Below, in pieces: positions 56,214 to 64,000 of a stretch of 64,000 nt of DNA (positions are counted from its first letter, which is position 1; every line of letters begins with the position of its first letter). The stretch is from Isoetes taiwanensis (taxonomy: Eukaryota; Streptophyta; Lycopodiopsida; Isoetales; Isoetaceae): NCBI GenBank assembly GCA_021234155.1, contig JAJEKV010000091.1, positions 3,853,501 to 3,917,500 of the forward strand. Direction: 5' to 3'. Under the pieces are notes generated by a model. The model was not told the origin of the DNA. It made no database searches and worked only from the letters and a program-made list of their open reading frames with translations. Both the position numbers and the translations under genes were made by a program.

Positions 56214-57294
56214 TTCTGGAGCTACTAAGCATTTGGCAGGCAAAGCAAATCTTCTTTCAGATGTAAAGTCCTATGATCAAACAGTTGTGAAAATGGCGGA
56301 TGGTAATCTTGCTCACTCCAAAGGAAAAGGTACTGTCAGGTTTCAGACAGATCAATGTACTTCACTCACAATTGAGGATATCATTTTGGTACCTGGCCTC
56401 TTAGTAAATCTATTGAGTGTTTCGGAATTTGATCGAAGAATGGGATATTCAGTTATTTTTACAGATGGGGAAGTTCATGTTACTCAAAAGAATCCTCTCA
56501 AGTTTGTAGATCTGCAAATCCTCACTCCAGTAGCTCGTGGACATTTGAATGATGAAGGCCTTTATATTTTGAATAACAACACCAATTCCTTAAGTGTGGA
56601 GTCCTCTTTAGTAGCAGCAGTTCCCAAGACTTTGGAGACTTTATGGCATGACAGACTTGGAAAGCAAGTCCAAGCTGCATATCCATCACATGCTGAATCT
56701 CGGGCTACTAAATCTTTGGAACTCATTCATGCAAAATCTTTGGAACTCATTCATGCAGACATTTGCTATATGCCTATTGAGTCTTTAGGAGGCAGCAGTG
56801 CTTTAGTTGAGAAAGAGTTCTCTACTCCTCTTAAAGCCCTTCGTACGGATAATGCTGGCGAATTTCTCTCGGGACAGTTTCAGCAATATCTTGATACTAA
56901 AGGTATTCATAGGCAACTTATTGTTCCTTATGCTCATCCACAAAATGGGGTGGCTGAGCGCAAGAACAGAACCCTTCTGGATTTGGCACGTAGTATGATC
57001 AAGCATAAACAATTACCTCTTGATTTTTGGGCTGAAGCCATTAAAACAGCAGTTTATATCTCTAATAGAGCACCTACTAAGTCCTTAAATTTGAAGACTC
57101 CTTTTGAGGCTCTTTATGGAGTTAAACCAGATGTCAGCCATTTCCGAGTATTTGGGTGTTTGGCTTATGCCACAGTTCCAAGAGAGCTCTTACAAAAACA
57201 GGGTAAACTAGCTGATAGGGCTCTCAAGGTTATTTTCATTGGTTATCCGGATAATATGAAAGGGTGGAGGTGCTATAATCCCCTTACTAAATAG
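56173..57294 (+). pseudogene. Protease and integrase of element G, with internal deletion
   Basis: Opens with the protease active site LVDSGATKHL (catalytic DSG). Between about 56640 and 56830 the integrase has lost most of its zinc-binding region and the middle of the core; the sequence jumps from the HDRLG entry to LIHADI and then to VEKEFSTPLKALRTDNAGEF. The 24-bp unit aaatctttggaactcattca (plus tgca) is duplicated here (56710-56757). The rest of the core (LRTDN, HPQNGVAERKNRTLLD) and the VFGCLAY region are present. It ends at TAG (57292), where a codon for Gln is usual. Confidence 0.88.
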
Positions 57295-57413
57295 GTTTTC
57301 TCATCTCGAAGTGTTCAGTTTGTTGAAGACGCAGTCTATTCTTCAGATTTTTATGATATCACAACTACCAGCTATGACCAAAATCTTCAAGATCTTTCAA
57401 TAACTCCAATTGT

Positions 57414-58184
57414 TTGACCGACTCTGTTTCTGTACCATCAGCTTCTGTTTCACCAACAGCCTCCTTACCTCTTGTTTCTTCTATTCCATCTGCATTACCT
57501 ATCTCATTCCAACAGTCCACTATTCCTTCTTCTCCTCCTTCATTACAGCCAGATGTTCCAGCTTCTCCTAGTGATATTTCACCTGATTTGCAGCCTTCTC
57601 CATATGCCCAGTTTGAACCATTGGATTATGTTAAGCCTGTATTGTCTCCATCTTCAACTCCATTGTCTGTTTCTCCACAAAATCAGGTTGATTTCTTGAG
57701 TTATCAGGCTGGGATAGATGGAACCCTACGCAGATCTCGCAGATTAGCAGGTTATCCTCCTTTGGAAGTTTCTTGTAATTTTGCTTTGATGGCCAAAATA
57801 CAAGACTACAAGGAACCTACTACTTTTTCTCAAGCTGCTAAAGATTCTCATTGGCTCCAAGCTATGCAGGATGAAATTGATATGCTTCATAAGCAAAATG
57901 CATGGGAGTTAGTTCCTAGGCCATCTGACACAAATATTATTGGTGCAAAATGGGTCTACAAGACCAAATTTCATTCTGATGGCTCCTTATCCAAATACAA
58001 AGCTCGTCTTGTGGCCAAGGGTTTTACACAGCAGGAGGGGTTTGATTATAATGAAGTTTTTGCTCCCGTTGTTCGTCTGGATACTTTGCGTGCTGTCCTA
58101 GCCTTGGCAGCATCCAAACTTTGGCCTGTTTATCAGCTTGATTTCAAGTCAGCCTTTCTTAAGCCTTTCTTAATGGAGATTTAG
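57414..58184 (+). pseudogene. Integrase tail and RT start of element G
   Basis: A Ser/Pro-rich linker leads to DGTLRRSRRLAGYP and then RT: EPTTFSQAAKDSHWLQAMQDE, WELVPRPSD, GAKWVYKTKFHSDGS, KARLVAKGFTQQEGFDY. It breaks at 58151-58172, where the 11-bp unit agcctttctta is duplicated just after FKSAF. The normal continuation (LNGDLEED) is readable in another frame immediately downstream. Confidence 0.88.
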
Positions 58185-58241
58185 AAGAGGATATTTACAT
58201 GCAGCAGCCACCAGGTTTTCAAGATCCTACATATCCACATT

Positions 58242-59372
58242 ATGTTTGTAAATCTTAAGCAGGCGCCAAGATGTTGGCATCAGAAAATTAATTCTTTTCT
58301 TTTAAGTCTTGGCTACCAAAGGTCACGGGCAGATTGTAATCTTTATTACAAGACCATTGGTTCTCGAGTTTCTATTCTTCTCTTATATGTTGATGATATG
58401 GTACTCACAGGAGATGCAACGGATCTTATATCAAGTACCAAGCAGTCTCTTAGCACCAGCTTTGAGATCACAGATTTAGGTCTTATGCATTATTGTCTGG
58501 GACTAGAAGTTTGGCAGCAATCTCATGGAATCTTTCTTGCTCAACAGAAGTATATTAATGAGGTACTTCATAGGTTCAACATGGCAGACTGTAAGTCGTC
58601 AAAATCTCCTCATGATCCAGGCAATGTCTTAACTCTTGATTCTGAACAAGAAGATGTAGATGCAACTCTCTATAGGCAGCTGGTTGGAGCACTTCTTTTT
58701 ATTACTGTTACTCGGCCAGACATTGTTTACATTGTGGGAGTGTTAACAAGGTTTATGCAGCGTCCTAAACAGTCTCACTGGCGAGCAGCTAAGAAGGTCC
58801 TTAATTATCTTCAAGGGACTGCAACCGAAGGCATTCACTATATGAGTAATTCTTCTCCTCAATTGCTGCTTTTTGCAGATTCAGATCATGCCACTAGTGA
58901 TGTTGAGTCTCGGAGATCTCTTACTGGGTTTGTCTCATTTTTTGCTGGTAATCCTGTTACATGGAGTTCTAAAAAGCAGGATACTTGTAGTATTAGTACT
59001 ACGGAAGCCGAACTTAAAGCCATGGTTACTGCAGTCCAAGAAATGATGTGGTTGGTTCATTTATATGAAGATCTTGGCATCAAGAACACACCAGCTTATC
59101 TTTACTGTGACAATGAGGGAGCTATTTGTCATGCTAAAGATTCCAAGTGGCATCATCTTACAAAACACTTGGATATCAAAGTCTGCTTTGTTCGAGAAGT
59201 TCTTGACAGTGGCTCTATTTCTCTTTTTCATTGCTCTTCTCAAGATCAAGCAGCAGATGGTTTTACCAAACCTCTTGTGGGCAAACGCTTACTTGATATG
59301 AAGCAACTTTTACATGTCTCTCCTTTTAGTGCATACAATTCCAGCAGTGCTAGTCATCAGGAGGGGTGTTAG
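58242..59372 (+). pseudogene. RT palm and RNase H of element G
   Basis: Starts at a frame after a small deletion at KLKKSLYGLKQ (reads [15 protein letters not shown]). The active site YVDDMVLTG is at about 58386-58412. The thumb and connection have GLEVWQQSHGIFLAQQKY and TRPDIVY. RNase H: LFADSDHATSDVESRRSLTG, WSSKKQDTCSISTTEAE, LYCDNEGAI and KHLDIKVCFVRE, with the acidic active-site residues present. It runs into the polypurine tract. Confidence 0.9.
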
Positions 59373-59565
59373 ACTTATGCTGGCACAGTGATGACGTCAC
59401 ACTGCTGACCTGTCAGTACACGCCTATTGCTGATGTGGCACTGCACGCTTGTTGCTGACGTGGCATTCTTATATAAGCCACAGTCAGGCAGTTACTAGGT
59501 GCTAGTGGTCCTAGTCGTCTATCTTTTTGCTTTCTTCAACCATCTATTACTTTCAAAAGCTTTCA
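59367..59565 (+). repeat. 3' LTR of element G
   Basis: 199 bp, differing from the 5' LTR at two positions; followed by the gctag duplication. Confidence 0.93.
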
Positions 59566-59570
59566 GCTAG

Positions 59571-60137
59571 AAGCATAGGTTGAATATATGCCAACGCATA
59601 TTTAATGGTTCTATGTGGACACATAGGTTGCCATGTCAGCATATGTGTGCTTAACTCGTAATACATCTTCTGTCAATAGTCACTCCTACCTTGCACATGA
59701 ATAAAGTATGTGAAAGACGCCTTTGTGTAGATGACTCCAGGTTCTTTGTTTTTTCTCCCTCTCAACAACAGGTTTTGCAGTAAGAATCAGAAACAATCTG
59801 TTTGATTACTAAGGAAATGCCAACCAAATGTCATCTTGTCATCTACGAGGCAAAACACTTGGCTCTCTCAGCTGTTACAAACTCTTCATGGATGTGTGTG
59901 CAAACTAGGTTGTTGGAGCTCCTACACGTAATAAAAAACAACAATAGGCATGCCTATAGACAAAGATGCATTAATATGATGGTCATATTTAAAACTAAGT
60001 ATGAGAAAATATGATGGGGGTTCCAAAAATTTTCTTGCTAGAAAAGCATCCATATTTGGACATGGTTATAGTGTTGGTTCTTGCGAAGCGGCTTACATAA
60101 ATAGACTTTAAACATGACTTTTTCTTGTCTATTACAG
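59571..60137 (+). other. SRT1: SRT1 intron 4, last part
   Basis: About 570 bp between element G and exon 5, ending in the tract tttttcttgtctattacag. No gene recognised. Confidence 0.7.
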
Positions 60138-60238
60138 AACATCGATGGTTTGCACCTGCGCTCTGGTGTACCAAGAGAGCAGCTTGCTGAATTGCATGGC
60201 AACAGTTTTATGGAAACATGTTCTTCATGTGGGAAAGA
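60138..60238 (+). CDS. SRT1: SRT1 exon 5, catalytic His and first zinc Cys pair
   Basis: Encodes [24 protein letters not shown] (catalytic His, about residue 134) and [10 protein letters not shown] (first Cys pair). With SQ from exon 4 it completes the sirtuin SQN(I/V)D motif. The exon ends within the Glu codon (GA|g), donor gtgtgt at 60239. Confidence 0.94.
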
Positions 60239-60425
60239 GTGTGTTGCATCTTGGAACTCTCCATCGTTTTCTCTCCATCTTTTGTAGTGACAAAATTCGT
60301 TCCACCCTATGCAGATAGACATTTACTAATGATTTATGCAGTGAATGAACAATATGTGGTTTTACTTTGGTCTGAATATGATATGTATGACTACAAGCTC
60401 ATCTCATGGCATTGAACTACTGAAG
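60239..60425 (+). other. SRT1: SRT1 intron 5
   Basis: 187 bp, short compared with intron 4. Donor gtgtgt, acceptor ctgaag. Confidence 0.85.
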
Positions 60426-60534
60426 GTATCTGCGGGATTTTGAGATGGAAACTATAGGTATAAAATATACAGGACGACGATGTTCTGCTCCTGTGTGTGG
60501 AGGGAAACTTCAAGATACAATAGTTGATTGGGAG
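60426..60534 (+). CDS. SRT1: SRT1 exon 6, second zinc Cys pair
   Basis: Completes the split Glu codon and reads [18 protein letters not shown], then CSAPVC (second zinc pair, CX4C) and ends DTIVDWE at the gtaagg donor. Expected downstream motifs (DLVLCLGTSLQ and the long C-terminal tail) are not found before the window end, so at least one more large intron follows. Confidence 0.94.
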
Positions 60535-63240
60535 GTAAGGTCACTCATTTTGTAGAGGTATAATAAAATATTGCTTTCATTGGACTGGGTAAAGGAATGA
60601 GAGAAAAAAGATAGTACTTTTGAACAAATGTGCAGTTGTTAATAACTATGAGTGTCTTATCTAACTTTTTTAAGTACTTTTGTTGGCTTAAAAGGGCACA
60701 TAGAGATGAAAGGAAAACACAAGACATAAGAGGAGCATCCAGGGCTCACATAAAGCACATACTGAAATAACCTTGTGTGCCCATATACCCATGCCATCAA
60801 GATGCCATGTCACCATGGCCGAAAAGGGTGCAGAGTGTAATTTTAACCTTTAGTACTCCTAAAATGATATACTCTCTCAAACAAACTGTAATGAACAATT
60901 ATTTTCTTCCTGCAGCTTCATTTGAATTGAGAAATCATATAGAACAAAAGGTTTATAAACCCACAAACAGTTTGGCATGCTGCATAACCTACTCAACATG
61001 CCAACTGGAAAAGATATTTCTGGCCTTGTTATTAATCCCCATCATTTATCGGATGCAAGTCTATACCCTGGCTCATAGATAAAACTATGCCAATAGCACT
61101 TGTGTTGAGTTGAACCCCAACTAGTTCACGTAACCAAGATCAGTAATTTGAATTGTAGCTTCATTCAACTGCTGTCTTGTTTTCTCACTTAAAATAAGTA
61201 ACATCATCCACTTAAAGTCAACAGATGAAATCATACCTTGTTCATGCATTTAAGAAGGTTAGTATCTGCCATCCTCCTGGTATTATTAGTGTTAAGGACT
61301 AATGGGAGAAGAAAGAGGGAAATGGGACGAACTGTTCTATTGATAATGGGTATGTTACAAAATAAATAGGCAGCAGGTGTATACATGCACACATATATGT
61401 ACATGTATGTACATGTCACACATATAGATTCCATATTCTACACTCTCCCTGAAACTATTAGTGTGAGACTATATTCTGTACATTCTGTACACAGCTCAAG
61501 CATCATTGTTTAATTTCTAACTGCTTTACACTCATGCATTTTATAGATCCCTTAGCTTTACAACCCTTTTGATTTATGCTCTAATCCTCTAATTATGTAC
61601 AAAGCTTCAAACATGTACAGAGTATACACATTTCCAAACCTGTGCACACGATCAGAATCTTTATTTATACATTATGTACAAACTCTTCTTGAGATCAAGA
61701 TCTCACCCATGATTATTTTCAACCCAGTTCAAGAATATCTGCCTTTATGATGTTCCTATGAAGCAAAAAATCAGATGCCATCATGCAAAGAACATTTCTA
61801 ACTCTCTCTCCCTGAGATTAAATCTCAAGATTAGATAGCAGCAGATAGGAAGCTAATCTCTTCCATTGCCAGTTAGCTAAACCTGCAAGTAAAAATTGCA
61901 CCACTCCAACCTGCAACCTGCAGCCTGCAACCTTATCCTGGCTCTATGCAAATTGAAGTCTCAAACATGACATTTGCTACTACTGCTTGACAACTTCTGG
62001 AAGTCGTGAACTGATTTGAATGCTGGAAATAATTCCTGAAGTCCTTGCTGATATATACCTAATCTGAAACCCAGCTGCCTTAGAAACTGCTGTCCCACAA
62101 GTGAACACATTCTTCACACAACTGTGGTACATCTGGTTATATATAACCTTTCAAGCACATTATGCATCCATGAGTGTCACTCCAAAGCATTCAAACAAGT
62201 GAATATGGGCAGAAGCTTTGTCTGCAGTTTAACTTTCAGCACACTGCCACTATGATTAGAAGCTTGAATATCTTTCCCTTGGCATAATTATCTGTAAAAC
62301 TATGCAATAATCTTGGTTTTAACCAAACTGCCTGCACCATTAAGACTAAGATCCTGGAGTCCTTGCCGATCATTCTAGCATAAGGAACCCACAGCACAAG
62401 GTGTCCCTGATGTCCAAATGATCTATCGTAGAATGGTGACAAGCTTGAATCGTGAAAGGCTACACGATCATCCAGCAGAAGTCTACCTTATCGTCCACCA
62501 CAGTTGATAATCTTCTATTACACAATCGAACATAAATGTGTGCGCTGTGAAACACCAGCACCAGTGGGAAAAATTATGCAGGACTAAAAGAAAACATAAA
62601 GGAGGACAAACAATCTGCTGGCTACTGCATGCTAACTCCAGTTAGAATCGAACACAAAAAGACCAAATCTACACAAGATTGGACCTCTGCCACTCCCCTT
62701 TCGGCTCTTGGTCAACAAGAAATACGTGCTCTCAAATATTGACGACTTCCTCTTCCACAACATAAGTTGGATGCAATGAATGCCTCTTTCTAAAATTAGC
62801 TGTTACCTCCTTTTGTTGGAAGGGTAAAAAATGTAGCTCCTAGTTTCGGAAGACACACAAGCCGCAGACAAATCCCGCAGCCGAAAATAGAAGAGCCCGG
62901 CCTTATTCACAGCCACGAATATGGATTTATGGCCCAGAACTAAACACCATATTCAATCCAATCCAGCCCAGACCTCCAATTCTATTCCCCTGTTATATGT
63001 TCTATTACAGATCCATCAATTAGCTGCATTACTAGAATATCTGTCACCGTTGATTCTTCACTCCTGTGCTACTCCTGGCTTCCTGAGATTACCAGTGTAT
63101 CAGCAACTAGATCCAGATTGTCGATCAACTAGCTGCGCACAGACCTCCTGCCTATTGAGTTACTGCACCTGATTCCCGACAAGGTTCTTCATTGTCTTGC
63201 ACATATCCCAAAGCCTAAGATCAACTGGCTCCAATCTGCC
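60535..63240 (+). other. SRT1: Probable SRT1 intron 6 with unclassified repeats
   Basis: 2.7 kb with no further SRT1 exon and no gene. At 61292-61442 a segment running from tgttaagg to attctaca is followed by ctctccctg, which on the - strand resembles a polypurine tract before an LTR (cagggagag, then TGTAGAAT). A small copia-type LTR is possible. 61880-61930 has a cluster of cctgcaa words. Confidence 0.35.
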
Positions 63241-63300
63241 TGTTAAGGTGGGGAGTGTTGGAGAATGGTAACAGCACACATGAAGAATAACTCAGAAGAA
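63241..63300 (+). mobile_element. Possible copia 3'-end junction
   Basis: ttaaggtggggagtgttgga looks like a polypurine tract followed by an LTR start. No partner LTR is found in the window, so the call is weak. Confidence 0.3.
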
Positions 63301-63400
63301 GAGTGCCCGGCCCATGTAGAGCACTTGGGCCGCAAGCAAGAAGTCCTGGATCGATCCCCAGTCTATCCACCAATTATGTTGGAGGATGTTTAATCATGGC
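63300..63400 (+). mobile_element. SINE-like fragment, tRNA-derived head
   Basis: gtagagcacttgggccgcaagc followed by ctggatcgatccccag resembles the second half of a tRNA with a B box (GGATCGATCCC against the consensus GGTTCGANNCC). It then shares the tail tatccacca.ttatgttg with the two downstream copies. Confidence 0.55.
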
Positions 63401-63499
63401 GGATAGTCCCCAATGACAAGGGGATAGTGGTGCATTGTGGGGAAGAAGGCTAGAAGGAATCAGTGTGCCCCCATGACTCAGAGGAAGGGTTTTGAGTGC

Positions 63500-63605
63500 C
63501 CATGGGCGAATAGCTCAGTGGTAGAGCACTTGGTAGAGCACTTGGTTTGCACGCAAAAGTTCCTAGATTTGGTACCAGCCTGTCCACCCAATCATGTTGT
63601 AAGCA
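63500..63605 (+). mobile_element. tRNA-Ala-like SINE copy with internal duplication
   Basis: gggcgaatagctcagtggta is a good A box (tagctcagtgg). The anticodon loop reads tttgcac, suggesting Ala(UGC). The B box (agatttggtacc) is decayed. The unit ggtagagcacttgg is tandemly repeated (about 63520-63546), so it cannot fold as a functional tRNA. The tail cctgtccacccaatcatgtt recurs exactly at 63759-63778. Confidence 0.65.
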
Positions 63606-63699
63606 TCTCATTTCTCAACAATTATGAAGGCCAGATTTGTTCGAACAATTATGAAGGTCAGATTAGTCCACTTGTCAACCCTGATAGAATTTTGGGCAA

Positions 63700-63790
63700 A
63701 CATCTTCTACACCGCTCAGTTTCTCAATCTAAGCAAGAGGTCATGATGTGATCCCCAGCCTGTCCACCCAATCATGTTGTTGTGTAGGTG
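63700..63790 (+). mobile_element. SINE-like fragment, third copy
   Basis: Shares the 26-bp block that begins ccagcctgtccacccaatca with the copy at 63575-63600. The tRNA-like head is mostly lost; ccgctcagt and aagcaagaggtc remain. Confidence 0.5.
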
Positions 63791-64000
63791 GCTCCTTTCT
63801 CAGCCCCAAATCAACCCATCAATTTACAAATTCATTTAGCGCACAAACATGCCAGTCTAGAGTCTCATTCCATCAGCTCAAGATTGGGGGAGGTCTCAAT
63901 GAACGGCTCTGAGCAGAAAGGGAAAAACATATGCAGTCTTTTAAATAGAGAACAAGGCAGACGTTAATTTGTGAAAAGACAAAATGTCTTAATCTTTGGA
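63791..64000. other. Unassigned sequence at the window end
   Basis: 210 bp with no gene or repeat recognised. Confidence 0.5.

Larger units (their letters stand above)
54679..59565 (+). mobile_element. Young Ty1/copia element G in SRT1 intron 4
   Basis: LTRs 54679-54877 and 59367-59565 are 199 bp each with two mismatches (g/a in tgtcagtgcacg and g/c in accatgtatt). They run TGTTAG...TTTCA. A perfect target duplication gctag flanks the element (54674-54678 and 59566-59570). The PBS is at 54878 and the polypurine tract aggagggg at 59359-59366. Domain order gag, protease, integrase, RT, RNase H is that of copia. The internal region is broken by short duplications and deletions despite the near-identical LTRs. 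Same orientation as SRT1. Confidence 0.95.

Noticed and set aside
63500-63580. Functional tRNA-Ala gene
   Set aside because: The 14-bp duplication in the D-arm/anticodon-arm region and the decayed B box prevent a normal cloverleaf; related copies nearby indicate a SINE.

Overview
The window looks like a stretch of a large, repeat-rich plant nuclear genome, possibly a gymnosperm or another big-genome land plant (inference). About three quarters of it is LTR retrotransposon sequence. The only clear host gene is a plant class IV sirtuin (SRT1/SIRT6-like). It is spread over at least 13 kb on the + strand and its 3' end lies beyond the window.

Positions 1-47056 form one nested stack. The outermost element, F, is a Ty3/gypsy chromovirus on the + strand (initiator-Met PBS, gag, PR, RT, RNase H, integrase, C-terminal chromodomain). 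An LTR of family E sits in its 5' LTR. A non-autonomous element D (- strand, 755-29515) is inserted in that LTR. A Tat-like gypsy element A (1039-25730, - strand) is inserted in the left LTR of D. A sister element B (8129-22770, - strand) is inserted in the gag of A. A coding-less element C (9399-14257), with the order LTR-internal-LTR-internal-LTR, is inserted in the left LTR of B. A second E LTR (37075-39647) is a solo LTR inside the gag of F. Most layers are supported by matching target-site duplications, by uninterrupted sibling copies in the window, or by reading frames that continue across the insertion.

The most unusual content is between the PBS and gag of F. There is a decayed reading frame that starts like a histone H3 tail, continues through a long acidic and basic tail, and ends in an H3/CENH3-like histone fold (32369-33329). 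A second decayed frame of about 500 codons with no family I recognise follows it (35175-36770). A chromodomain retrotransposon that also carries its own H3-like protein would be a new kind of chromatin-interacting element.

From 47057 to 64000 lies SRT1. Six exons can be placed, including a 30-bp microexon, and they cover the N-terminal tail, the NAD-binding motifs, the catalytic His and the zinc-binding Cys. The 11.1-kb intron 4 holds a 5'-truncated LINE, a decayed antisense Ty1/copia element, and a young Ty1/copia insertion (54679-59565) with a perfect 5-bp target-site duplication and two mismatches between its 199-bp LTRs. The last 700 bp contain tRNA-Ala-like SINE copies.

Two sequence-wide patterns affect interpretation. 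Premature stops in F are compatible with C-to-T change. Frame breaks in B and differences among the copies of C cluster at CAG/CTG trinucleotides, which suggests base-calling error at CHG-methylated repeats.
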